This document shows, piece by piece, positions 49,451 to 57,606 of a stretch of 64,000 nucleotides of DNA. Under the pieces are notes generated by a model. It was not told the DNA's origin. It searched no databases and was given only the letters and a program-made list of their open reading frames with translations. The stretch's first letter is position 1, and every line of letters starts with the position of its first letter. The stretch spans positions 235,058-299,057 of the forward strand of contig NZ_SGXM01000005.1 of NCBI RefSeq assembly GCF_004217045.1, written 5' to 3'. This DNA is from Cupriavidus agavae. GTDB lineage: Bacteria > Pseudomonadota > Gammaproteobacteria > Burkholderiales > Burkholderiaceae. The position numbers were made by a program, and so were the translations under genes.

Positions 49451-49458
49451 GCGCGGCG

Positions 49459-49854
49459 TCAGCTCACCAGCCGCATGCCATTGCCCTCGGCGGCGCGCCG
49501 GTCGAACGTCAGCGTCTGGGAGCATCCGGCCGCCTCGCAGGCGCGCATGATCAGGCAGTCCGGAAAGTCGCCGCGCTTCTGGCGGTACAGGTACAGCGCC
49601 GATTTCACGACGTCGGATGACTCCACGACCAGTTCCTCGCAGCCGATCAGGTAGTCGACGATCCGCGCGATACTGGCCCGGTCCGAGCCATACTGGCGCC
49701 GCATGGTCCAGACCACCTCCAGCAGCACCGCGACCGGGATGAAGCCGCGCAGGCTCGTGGAGAGCGACTTCATGATCGCCGTTGCGCGGACGGTCTGGCG
49801 CGGATCGTCGCGCGCCAGGAAGCGGAGCACGATGTTGGAGTCCAGTCCGATCAT
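49459..49854 (-). CDS. vapC: PIN-domain toxin, VapC-like
   Basis: A 131-residue PIN ribonuclease. The acidic metal ligands are Asp5 (MIGLDSN), Glu46 (LLEVVWT), Asp96/Asp99 (RGDFPDCL) and Asp118 (LTFDRRAA). Length and motifs match VapC toxins that cut tRNA or rRNA. The start overlaps the stop of the antitoxin-like gene (ATGA, 49851-49854), the standard toxin-antitoxin arrangement. It is convergent with the SDR gene. No inactivating change is seen, so it should be a working toxin held by its partner. Confidence 0.9.
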   Translation of the reverse strand: MIGLDSNIVLRFLARDDPRQTVRATAIMKSLSTSLRGFIPVAVLLEVVWTMRRQYGSDRASIARIVDYLIGCEELVVESSDVVKSALYLYRQKRGDFPDCLIMRACEAAGCSQTLTFDRRAAEGNGMRLVS

Positions 49855-50234
49855 GCGAAGCTCCTCACGTAGCGCTGGTTGACGGCGCTGCCGATGGCGT
49901 CGTCAAGTTCCTCCAGCGTTGGCGCCGGCCCTTCGGCGCGGTGTGCGAGACAGCCGGCGAGGTCCATGACCGAGCACCGCTGGCCAGGCCGCAGGGAAGG
50001 CAGGCGCACGTCGAGCATGGGGTCGATCCCGGCGTCGGCCTCGTGGAGATCGGCCACGGCCGCGTCGATCTCGACCGTGGACGGCGGCTCGCGCCGGCCC
50101 AGGCAGCCTTCGAGATCGAGGATCGAGCGGCGGGATCCGGCCGCAAGGGCGGAGGCTGAAGTTGGGCGGAGCAGGGGATTGGCTTCCGCCGGGGCGGCAG
50201 GGGTTGCCGGCACTGCTGTGGCATCGTGCATCAT
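49851..50234 (-). CDS. Antitoxin-like protein with duplicated toxin-binding tail and no DNA-binding domain
   Basis: A 127-residue protein paired with the PIN toxin. Two repeats stand out: SILDLEGCLGRREPPSTVEI (from residue 37) and SVMDLAGCLAHRAEGPAPTL (from residue 88). Both share a DLxGCL core, then a basic turn, Pro, and an acidic T(V/L)E helix ending with DAAV or DAI. That pattern is the C-terminal tail of AbrB-type VapB antitoxins, which wraps around the PIN toxin. The usual AbrB N-terminal swapped-hairpin domain is missing; residues 1-33 are Ala/Pro-rich. It may block two toxin active sites at once but cannot bind DNA by itself. Translational overlap with the toxin is seen. Confidence 0.75.
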   Translation of the reverse strand: MMHDATAVPATPAAPAEANPLLRPTSASALAAGSRRSILDLEGCLGRREPPSTVEIDAAVADLHEADAGIDPMLDVRLPSLRPGQRCSVMDLAGCLAHRAEGPAPTLEELDDAIGSAVNQRYVRSFA

Positions 50235-50260
50235 CGTGTGGCCCTCGGTTGGTTGTCAGG

Positions 50261-50283
50261 CCGGACACGCCAGTGGTGTCCGG
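50261..50283. promoter_or_regulatory. Dyad upstream of the toxin-antitoxin pair
   Basis: CCGGACAC-N7-GTGTCCGG is perfect, and flanking GGTTG (50250-50254) and CAACC (50286-50290) also pair. It lies 27 bp before the antitoxin start. It could be an operator for another repressor or a 5' leader hairpin. Confidence 0.55.
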
Positions 50284-50404
50284 TGCAACCATTCTTGAGC
50301 CGTGCAACGCGAAACGATATGGGACAGTTCTCAAAATGCGGCCCGGAGGGCTGGCCGGCTTGCGTTGGGACAAACGTTGAGGCGCGGGCAGCCCCGGCGT
50401 CGCC

Positions 50405-51883
50405 TCAGTCGCGCTCGGCGCCCAGCGGGGGCGCGATGTCCTCCAGTGACCGCCGTTCCGCATCCACCCCGAACCGCAGCGCCATCAGCCCCGCCACGAT
50501 CACCAGCGTGGCGCCGATTCCGTAGCCCACCGCCACGGCGCCCCGGCTGCCGGTTTCGATCAGCATGCCGAACAGCACCGGGGCGATGAAGCCGCCGGTG
50601 CCGGTGCCCACCGCATAGAACAGCGAGATGGCCAGGGCGCGCATTTCAAGGGGAAAGACCTCGCTGGCGGTCAGGTAGGCCGAGCTTGCCGCCGCCGACG
50701 CCAGGAAGAACACCGCCGACCAGCACAGCGCCTGCGAGCGCGCATCGAGCCAGCCTTCCACGAACGCCCAGCCCGTGGCCGCCAGGCCGATACCGGACAG
50801 CACATAGGTCAAGGCAATCATCCTGCGCCGCCCGATACGGTCGAACAGCGGGCCCAGCAGGAACGGCCCGAGCGCGTTGCCGAGCGCGAACGGGAAGATA
50901 TAGAGCGCCACCCGCTCGTCGGGCACGGCGTAGAAACGCGTCAGCACCAGCGCGTAGGTGAAGAAGATGGCGTTATAGAAGAACGCCTGGGCCACCATCA
51001 GCGCCAGCGTGACCACACTGCGCGAGCGGTAGCGGCGGATCAGCAACCGCATGATGTCGCCCAGCGCCGGAATGGGTTTGCCGGCGTAGGCCACCACGGC
51101 ACGGGGGTCCACGGCGGGCAGGCGGCCGTGCCGCCGTTCGACTTCGGCCTCGATGGCCTCGATGATGCGGCCGGCTTCCTCGTGCCGGCCATGCGTGGTC
51201 AGCCAGCGCGGGCTTTCCGGGATATGCCGGCGGACCAGCACGATGGCAACGGCCAGCACGGCGCCCAGGCCGAAGCAGACGCGCCAGCCCCAGACCGGCC
51301 CGAACACGCGCGGATCCAGCAGCACCAGGCTCAGTCCCGCGCCCAGCGCGGCGCCCAGCCAGAAGCTGCCGTTGATGGCCAGGTTCACGCGGCCGCGCAC
51401 GCGGGCGGGAATCAGTTCGTCGATGGCCGAGTTGATGGCGGCGTACTCGCCGCCGATGCCAAGGCCGGTAACGAAGCGGCACACGGCGAAAAACGCGAAG
51501 TTGGGTGAGAACGCCGTGGCGAGCGTGGCGCCCATGTAGACCGCCAGCGTGGCAAGGAACAGCTTCTTGCGGCCGAGCCGGTCGGCCATGCGGCCGAACA
51601 CCAGCGCGCCGATCACCGCGCCGAGGATGTAGAGCGAGCCGCTCCAGCCCACCTGCGCGGCATCGAGCGCCAGCGTGTCAGGGCGCTCCAGCACGGCGCC
51701 CACCGAGCCCACCAGGGTCACTTCGAGCCCGTCGAGCACCCATGCCACGCCCAGTGCGATGGCCACGCGCCAATGCCAGGCCGACCACGGCAGCCGGTCG
51801 AGCCGCGCGGGGATGTCCGACTGCCAGCCTGTCGGCGAGGGCGGGATTTGTGTCATGGACGTGGATGCGAGGGGCGCATCCAC
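50405..51883 (-). CDS. MFS transporter, metabolite:H+ symporter type
   Basis: A 492-residue major facilitator with 12 helices. Sugar-porter and AAHS-type motifs are present: GRMADRLGRKKLF between TM2 and TM3, PESPRWL after TM6 and GPLFDRIGRRRMIAL between TM8 and TM9. DGLEVTLVGSVGAVL in TM1 has the acidic residue typical of aromatic or dicarboxylic acid symporters. The start is unclear: GTG 51883 (MDAPLASTS) or ATG 51856 (MTQIPPSPTG); neither has a good ribosome binding site. It stands alone. Substrate not deducible. Confidence 0.9.
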   Translation of the reverse strand: MDAPLASTSMTQIPPSPTGWQSDIPARLDRLPWSAWHWRVAIALGVAWVLDGLEVTLVGSVGAVLERPDTLALDAAQVGWSGSLYILGAVIGALVFGRMADRLGRKKLFLATLAVYMGATLATAFSPNFAFFAVCRFVTGLGIGGEYAAINSAIDELIPARVRGRVNLAINGSFWLGAALGAGLSLVLLDPRVFGPVWGWRVCFGLGAVLAVAIVLVRRHIPESPRWLTTHGRHEEAGRIIEAIEAEVERRHGRLPAVDPRAVVAYAGKPIPALGDIMRLLIRRYRSRSVVTLALMVAQAFFYNAIFFTYALVLTRFYAVPDERVALYIFPFALGNALGPFLLGPLFDRIGRRRMIALTYVLSGIGLAATGWAFVEGWLDARSQALCWSAVFFLASAAASSAYLTASEVFPLEMRALAISLFYAVGTGTGGFIAPVLFGMLIETGSRGAVAVGYGIGATLVIVAGLMALRFGVDAERRSLEDIAPPLGAERD

Positions 51884-51946
51884 GGGACTATAGCGAGCGG
51901 CGGGGCGCTTTCCTGTCAGTGAAACACTGATCCGGGGGCGCGGAAA

Positions 51947-52168
51947 TCAACTCAGGCGGCCCACCGCGGCCAGCATCGTGCGGCCATTCGCGGTGATCTG
52001 GGGACAGGGACGTTTGCCCTGTCCGGCTTCAAGGACCACGAGGTCCCGGGTGATGAGGGCGTCGAGATCGACGGGATCGATTTCGCGCGAGGCGGCGGTG
52101 GTGTCGTCGCGGGTCTGGGGGCCGTTGCCGATCAGCATCAGCGTGGCAAGTTCATGTGGGCTCAGCAC
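51947..52168 (-). CDS. Small hypothetical protein
   Basis: A 73-residue protein with GTG start at 52168, chosen because AAGGAG stands 6 nt upstream (52175-52180). It begins VLSPHELATLMLIGNGPQTR and ends with TANGRTMLAAVGRLS. The order helix, short linker, DLDALITRDLVVLE, then a beta hairpin and NGRTMLAA looks like a small winged-helix fold (LALL...EL...GLV...T..G..ML), so it could be a DNA-binding protein of the type seen in orphan MarR-like stubs. No family was recognised with confidence. No operon partner. Confidence 0.6.
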   Translation of the reverse strand: MLSPHELATLMLIGNGPQTRDDTTAASREIDPVDLDALITRDLVVLEAGQGKRPCPQITANGRTMLAAVGRLS

Positions 52169-52479
52169 GGTGTTCTCCTTGGCGAGAGGGGAGCGGTTGC
52201 TGGGGACATAGGGAAGCGTTTCCGGGTGGCAGTCTCTGCGAGAACCGATGCCGCGGTGCGCCTCTTCCGTCGGGGATTGTGGACTATCGCGCTGACGCTT
52301 GCACGCTGCATTGCATCGTGACGGGCAGCCGACAGACATTGCTTTGGACGGGGCGCCCCGGGCCGGGTTCCGGGCCGATACAAAACCGCTACATATTGCG
52401 CGCTTGTCATCCGCGCGTCATGCAGGCTTCGCCTTGCCTGGATGATGCAACAGGAATGTGTCGGCTGGCCCCAAGCCCC
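52169..52479. other. Gene-free interval
   Basis: I see no supported gene, terminator or repeat here. It should hold the promoter of the small gene that starts at 52168 and the 3' end of the gamma-glutamyltransferase transcript. Confidence 0.4.
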
Positions 52480-54060
52480 TCACACTGGCAGGGCGATGCC
52501 GTCGCTGCGGGGGTCGTGTGCCCCGGCGTGGTGTCCGTCGTCGTACAACGCGATGGCGCCCGGATGGCCCGCCAGCGGGCTCTGCGCGGGAATCACGCTG
52601 ACTTCGTGCCCGCGCGCCGCCAGCGCGGCGATCACATCGTCGCCCGCATCGGCCTCTATCTTGAGGCTGTCGCGGGTGTCCGAGAACGTGCGCCCGAGCA
52701 GGAACCGGGGCTGCGACAGCGCGGCCAGCGGGTCCATGCCGTGATCGATCATGCGCGTCAGCACGGCCGCCAGCGTCTGCGGCTGACCGTCCGCGCCCTG
52801 CGTGCCATAGAGCAGCCGGGGTTTGCCGCCGCGCAGGTACATGCCGGGATTCAACGTATGAAACGGACGCTTGCCGGGCCGGATGCCGTTCGGATGCGTA
52901 GCGTCCGTGACGAATGCCGCGCCACGGTTGTGCCACAGGATGCCGGTATCGCCCGCCACCACGCCGCTGCCCCAGTCGAAATACACGGTCTGAAGCACGC
53001 TGGCGCAGCGGCCCTCGCCATCCACCGCAGCCAGGTAGACGGTGTCGCCGTGCTGGTAGACGTGCGGCCAGGGCAGCGCGTGCGCGGAATCGATGCGCGC
53101 GGCCAGCGCCGAGAGCCGCGCGGGCGACAGCATGGCCTGTGTCGGCACGTCGGTGAACTCGGGGTCGGCCACGTACCGGTTGCGCTCGATGAAAGCCTGT
53201 TTCACGGCTTCCACGAGCACGTGGTAGTAGTCAGCGCTGCCCTCGGCCAGGCCGCCGATGTCGAACCGTTCGAGGATGCCCATGATCTGCAGCGTGGTGA
53301 CGCCCTGCGTGGGCGGCGGCAGGCTCAGCAGTTCGCCGCCGCGATAGGCCACGCGCAGCGGCGCCTCGTCGCGCGCCGCCGTGCGGGCCAGATCCTGCAT
53401 CGTCAGCGGCGAGCCCGCCTCACGCAGGCCAGCCACCATGCGCTCGGCCACCTCGCCTTCGTAGAACTCGCGGGCGCCGTGGGTGGCAATGCGCTCCAGG
53501 CTGTGCGCCAGCGCCGGCTGGCGCAGCATGTCGCCAGCCTGCGGGAGCCGGCCGTCCGGCAGGAACGTGTGGGCGAAGCCGGGCCATCCGGCGATTTCGT
53601 CCTTGCGGAAGTCCTGCCAGAAGCGTTGCGAGGGCGTGACTTCGAATCCTTCATGCGCCAGCGCGATGGCGCGCCGGAACAGGCTGCTCCAGTCCTGCTG
53701 CCCGCCCCACTGGCTGCGGCTGATGCCGAAAGCGCGGTCCCAGGTGTCGACCGTGGCTGCCGTGGTCAGCGCCGCAGCCGCGCCACGCGTGGGGATGGCG
53801 GCGCCAAACTCGGGCAGCGTGCCGGCGGCCTGGCCGATGCCGGACAGCGTGCGCACATTGCCGGCGCCGTCACTGACGATGAAGAAGGCATCGCCGCCCA
53901 GCCCCGTGAAGTGCGGGTAGGTGACGGCCAGCGTGGCGCCGATGGCAATCACGGCCTCGATGGCGTTGCCGCCGGCGCGCAGGACGTCGCGTCCGGCCTC
54001 GCTGGCCAGCGCGTGCGGGCTGGTGACCATGCCGGCGGAGGAAGTGGCGAGCCGGCTCAT
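52480..54060 (-). CDS. Gamma-glutamyltransferase family protein (Ntn hydrolase)
   Basis: A 526-residue Ntn-hydrolase precursor. The catalytic Thr is expected in QHGDTVYLAAVD (residues 353 or so), where the chain cuts itself into large and small subunits. GRDVLRAGGNAIEAVIAIGA and HFTGLGGDAFFIV are early family motifs; LNPGMYLRGGKPRLLYGTQG is the GGSRI-like loop, here without the usual GGSR. No signal peptide is seen, so unlike periplasmic GGT it may be cytoplasmic and act on an imported gamma-glutamyl amide or acyl amide. Its start overlaps the stop of the Liv fusion gene (ATGA), so it is part of the uptake operon. Confidence 0.9.
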   Translation of the reverse strand: MSRLATSSAGMVTSPHALASEAGRDVLRAGGNAIEAVIAIGATLAVTYPHFTGLGGDAFFIVSDGAGNVRTLSGIGQAAGTLPEFGAAIPTRGAAAALTTAATVDTWDRAFGISRSQWGGQQDWSSLFRRAIALAHEGFEVTPSQRFWQDFRKDEIAGWPGFAHTFLPDGRLPQAGDMLRQPALAHSLERIATHGAREFYEGEVAERMVAGLREAGSPLTMQDLARTAARDEAPLRVAYRGGELLSLPPPTQGVTTLQIMGILERFDIGGLAEGSADYYHVLVEAVKQAFIERNRYVADPEFTDVPTQAMLSPARLSALAARIDSAHALPWPHVYQHGDTVYLAAVDGEGRCASVLQTVYFDWGSGVVAGDTGILWHNRGAAFVTDATHPNGIRPGKRPFHTLNPGMYLRGGKPRLLYGTQGADGQPQTLAAVLTRMIDHGMDPLAALSQPRFLLGRTFSDTRDSLKIEADAGDDVIAALAARGHEVSVIPAQSPLAGHPGAIALYDDGHHAGAHDPRSDGIALPV

Positions 54061-56645
54061 CCGTGCTGCCCGCCGAGGTAGGCCTGCACCAGCGCCGGAT
54101 CGCGCGCCAGCGCTTCGGCATCGCCGCTCGCCACCACGCGGCCTTCTTCGAGCACATAGGCGCGGTCGGCCAGCGACAGTGCGAGCGCAGCCATCTGGTC
54201 TACCAGCAGGATCGTGATCGACGCCTCGCGCAGCGTGTCGAGCGAGGCGAACAACTCGTCGATGACCTTCGGCGCGAGGCCCAGCGATGGCTCGTCAAGC
54301 AGCACCACGGTCGGCTTCGACATCAGGCCGCGCGCCACGGCCAGCATCTGCTGCTCGCCGCCGGACAGCAGCCCGGCCCGCTGATGCTGCCGCTCGCGCA
54401 GGCGCGGGAAACGCGTGAACATCGATTCCACCCGCTGCGTCATCTCGCCGCGCGAAATGCGGCCTGACGGGAACGCGCCGAGCTTCAGGTTGTCGAGCAC
54501 CGACAACTCGGGGAAGACCTGCCGGCCCTCGGGCACCAGCACCACGCCCAGTTCGACGATGCGTGCCGCATCGAGCCGGGCCAGGTCGTTGCCGTCGAAC
54601 GTGATGCCGCCCTGCACCGGGCGGTGCAGGCCCGCCATCGCCCGCATCAGCGTGGATTTGCCGGCACCATTGGCGCCCAGCAGCGCCACCATCTCGCCCT
54701 CGCGCACCTGCAGGTCCACGTCGTGCAGTACGGGCGCCGCACCGTAGCCGGCACGCAGGCGGCTGACGCCGATCACCTCGGGCAGCGGCGCATGGTCCGA
54801 CGATGCGGCCCGATGGCGGACGGGGACGGCAGCGGCGTCGCCCAGATACGCGCGGCGCACGGCCGGGTCTTCGCGCACGGCTTCCGGTGTGCCGGCCGCC
54901 AGATGCTGGCCGGCATCGATGACTACGATGCTGTCCGAGACATCCATGACCAGCGACATGTCGTGCTCGACCAGGCCCACGGCCACGCCGCTATCGGCAA
55001 TCCTGCGCAGCAGGCGGCCCAGCGTGGCCTTGTCCTCGCGGGACAAACCGGCCGCTGGTTCATCGAGCAGCAGCACGGCGGGACGCGTCGCCAGTGCCCG
55101 GGCAATCTCCACGAGGCGGCGGTCCACGTGGGCCAGGTCGGCGGCGCTCGTGTCCGGGTTGCCCGTGTAGCCGCAGGCGGCCAGCAGCGCGCGTGCTTCG
55201 GCGCGTACGGCGGGGGCGGTGAAACCGGCGATGCCCAGCAGCGTGCCAAGCTTGCCGCGCGTCAGGGCGATGGCCACGTTGTCGAGCGCGCTCATGCCGG
55301 CAAACAGTTGCGTGGTCTGGTAGGTGCGCGAGATGCCTTGCCGCGCGCTATGGCAGGCGCCACGGGCGGGCAGGGTCGCGCTGCCCAGCTTGCGGCCGCC
55401 GGCGCGTGGCCGATAGTAGCCCGACAGCATGTTCAGCACGGTGGACTTGCCGGCGCCGTTCGGCCCGATCAGGCTCGTGACATGCCCCGGGGGGAGCTCG
55501 AACGACAGGTTGTCCACCGCACGCACGCCGCCGAACACCATCGACAGGCCCAGCGCGGAGAGGCCGCTGCGGGCCTCGGGGGCGCGGGTGGGCAGCGTGG
55601 CCCCGGCCACGGGCTCGTGTTCGGGCGCGGCCCTGGGATGCAGCTTGCGGAACGCAGCCGTGGCCACGCCGACGATGCCGGTGGGCGCCACCCACAGCAC
55701 CAACAGCAGCAGCACGCCGAAGCAGAGCAGGCGCAGGTTTTCGAGGCTGGAGAGGATTTCAGGCAGCAGGCCCACCACGATGGCACCGGCCACCGGCCCC
55801 GCCACGGTGCCCGCGCCGCCGATCATGACCACCAGCACGAACAGGATCGACTGCAGGAACGAGAACATGCCCGGCGTTACCATGCCCTGCAGCGGCGCGA
55901 ACAGGCCGCCGGCCAGACCGGCCAATGCGGCCGAGAACGCGAAGCCGACGGTCTTGACCACGAGCGGGTTCACGCCAATCGACGCGGCGGCGGCCTCGCT
56001 GTCGCGCACGGCGCGCATGGCGGCGCCCCAACTGCCGCGCGAGATGCGGGCATAGGCGGCCAGCGCCACGCCGAGCACGGCAATGGCGATCAGCGCCAAC
56101 GCGCGCTCGCCACCTTCCACTCCGGGCAGCGACGGCTGGGCGATGCCCATCAGCCCGTTCTGCCCGCCGGTCAGGCCGCGCCATTCCACGGCGCCATGCT
56201 CGACAATGAAGCCGAAGGCGATGGTCACCATCGCCAGTCCCGGCCCCTTGACGCGCAGGGCGGGCAGGGCCAGCAGCGCGCCCAGCAGGGCGGCGGCCAG
56301 CATGCCCGCCGGCCACGCTGCCCAGAAACTCCAGCCGGCCTGGCCGGTCAGGATGGCCACCGTGTAGGCGCCGATCGCATAGAAGCCGACATGCCCGAAT
56401 GACACCTGCCCGGTCAGCCCCAGCAGCAGGTTCAGCCCGACGCCGCAGATCGCCAGCATGGCGACCCCGGCGATCACGAACACGAAATAGCCATTGAGCG
56501 ACAGCGCGAGCGCTGCGGCGCCGACCAACACGGCGGCCATCGCCAGGATCTGCAGCGGCGTGCCGAGTCCGAACAGCGGGCTGGCGGCGCGCGGTGCGCC
56601 AACGGGAAGCGGGGCGGATACCGTGGAACTCATCGTCTTGTTCAT
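54057..56645 (-). CDS. LivM-LivG-LivF fusion: ABC permease with two ATPase domains
   Basis: An 862-residue single chain. Residues 1 to about 330 are a LivM-type permease with about nine helices (LLLGLTGQVSFGHVGFYAIG). Residues of about 360-615 are a LivG-type ATPase with Walker A GPNGAGKST (about 394-402) and Walker B AVLLLDEPAAGL. Its signature segment is LAHVDRRLVEIARAL in place of LSGGQ. Residues of about 630-862 are a LivF-type ATPase with Walker A GANGAGKST (about 656-664), LSGGEQQMLAVARG and VVLLDEPSLGL. LivH and LivK follow upstream. The fusion forces a 1:1:1 ratio. The signature change in the first ATPase suggests one weak ATP site. Confidence 0.93.
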   Translation of the reverse strand: MNKTMSSTVSAPLPVGAPRAASPLFGLGTPLQILAMAAVLVGAAALALSLNGYFVFVIAGVAMLAICGVGLNLLLGLTGQVSFGHVGFYAIGAYTVAILTGQAGWSFWAAWPAGMLAAALLGALLALPALRVKGPGLAMVTIAFGFIVEHGAVEWRGLTGGQNGLMGIAQPSLPGVEGGERALALIAIAVLGVALAAYARISRGSWGAAMRAVRDSEAAAASIGVNPLVVKTVGFAFSAALAGLAGGLFAPLQGMVTPGMFSFLQSILFVLVVMIGGAGTVAGPVAGAIVVGLLPEILSSLENLRLLCFGVLLLLVLWVAPTGIVGVATAAFRKLHPRAAPEHEPVAGATLPTRAPEARSGLSALGLSMVFGGVRAVDNLSFELPPGHVTSLIGPNGAGKSTVLNMLSGYYRPRAGGRKLGSATLPARGACHSARQGISRTYQTTQLFAGMSALDNVAIALTRGKLGTLLGIAGFTAPAVRAEARALLAACGYTGNPDTSAADLAHVDRRLVEIARALATRPAVLLLDEPAAGLSREDKATLGRLLRRIADSGVAVGLVEHDMSLVMDVSDSIVVIDAGQHLAAGTPEAVREDPAVRRAYLGDAAAVPVRHRAASSDHAPLPEVIGVSRLRAGYGAAPVLHDVDLQVREGEMVALLGANGAGKSTLMRAMAGLHRPVQGGITFDGNDLARLDAARIVELGVVLVPEGRQVFPELSVLDNLKLGAFPSGRISRGEMTQRVESMFTRFPRLRERQHQRAGLLSGGEQQMLAVARGLMSKPTVVLLDEPSLGLAPKVIDELFASLDTLREASITILLVDQMAALALSLADRAYVLEEGRVVASGDAEALARDPALVQAYLGGQHG

Positions 56646-57520
56646 ACCTTGCGCACCTCCGCGCGTCCGAACAGGCCATCGGGCCGCAGGGCCAGGATGG
56701 CGATCACCAGCGCGAACGTGATGATCTGGGTGTAGCTGGAGCCCAGCGATGCGGTGATCATGGCCTCGGCAACGCCGAAGATCAGGCCGGCCACCATCAC
56801 GCCCCAGGCGCTGGACAGTCCGCCCAGGATCGCCACGGCGAAGGCCTTGAGGCCGAAGACGGTGCCCATGTCGGCCTGCACGTTGAACAGCGGCGCAATC
56901 AGCACGCCGGCAATGCCGGCCAGCAGCGTCGACAGCGCGAACGCGCCGGCGATGGTGCGGCGGATGGGAATGCCCATCAGGCGTGCGGCGTCACGGTTCT
57001 GCACCACGGCCAGCATTGCCACGCCCCAGCGCGACTTGCGCAGCACGTAGTGCAGCACGGCGGCCAGCGCCAGGCCCACCACCGGGATCACGAGCTGCAG
57101 CGGATAGACGCCCACGCCGGTGCTGCCGAGCTGCACGGACTGGGTGGCCAGCGGCGACGGCAGGCTGCGCGGCTCGGTGCCGAACCAGAGCATCACCACG
57201 TTATCGAGCACGATGCCGAGCGCCACGGTGGCCATCAGCCAGGCATTCGAGCCCCGGCTGGCGAACGGGCGTACGGCCAGGAATTCGACGGCCAGGCCGT
57301 AGAGCGCGCACAACGCCAGCGCCAGCACGATGGCCAGCGGCATCGGCCAACCCATGGTCTGGGCGAAGGTGTACGTCAGCACGGCGCCCAGCATCATCGA
57401 GCTGCCCTGCGCGAAATTGACCGTGGCCGATACCGCGTAGGTGATGTGAAACCCCAGTGCCATCAGCCCGTACATGCTGCCCAGGCCGAGCCCGCTGATG
57501 AGGGCGGAAATCCATAACAT
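56642..57520 (-). CDS. livH: Branched-chain-type ABC permease LivH
   Basis: A 292-residue inner-membrane permease of the Liv family with about eight helices. GLGLGSMYGLMALGFHITYA and VNFAQGSSMMLGAVLTY near the N-terminus and LKAFAVAILGGLSSAWGVMV near the C-terminus are typical. It pairs with the LivM part of the fusion protein; its stop overlaps the fusion gene start (4 nt). The start at 57520 (MLWISALISG) follows the REP-like spacer. The binding protein gene precedes it. Confidence 0.93.
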   Translation of the reverse strand: MLWISALISGLGLGSMYGLMALGFHITYAVSATVNFAQGSSMMLGAVLTYTFAQTMGWPMPLAIVLALALCALYGLAVEFLAVRPFASRGSNAWLMATVALGIVLDNVVMLWFGTEPRSLPSPLATQSVQLGSTGVGVYPLQLVIPVVGLALAAVLHYVLRKSRWGVAMLAVVQNRDAARLMGIPIRRTIAGAFALSTLLAGIAGVLIAPLFNVQADMGTVFGLKAFAVAILGGLSSAWGVMVAGLIFGVAEAMITASLGSSYTQIITFALVIAILALRPDGLFGRAEVRKV

Positions 57521-57551
57521 GGTGTGTGTTCCTTCAAGTTGCTGCGGGGTG

Positions 57552-57581
57552 CTCCCCTCTCCCGCGCGCGGGAGAGGGGAG
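57552..57581. repeat. REP-like palindrome, copy 3
   Basis: CTCCCCTCTCCCGC-GC-GCGGGAGAGGGGAG, a perfect 14-bp dyad with a 2-nt centre. It sits between livK and livH, a place where such repeats often make the binding-protein mRNA more stable than the permease part. Confidence 0.85.
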
Positions 57582-57606
57582 AACACATGCGGCGAAAACA
57601 GCCGCC

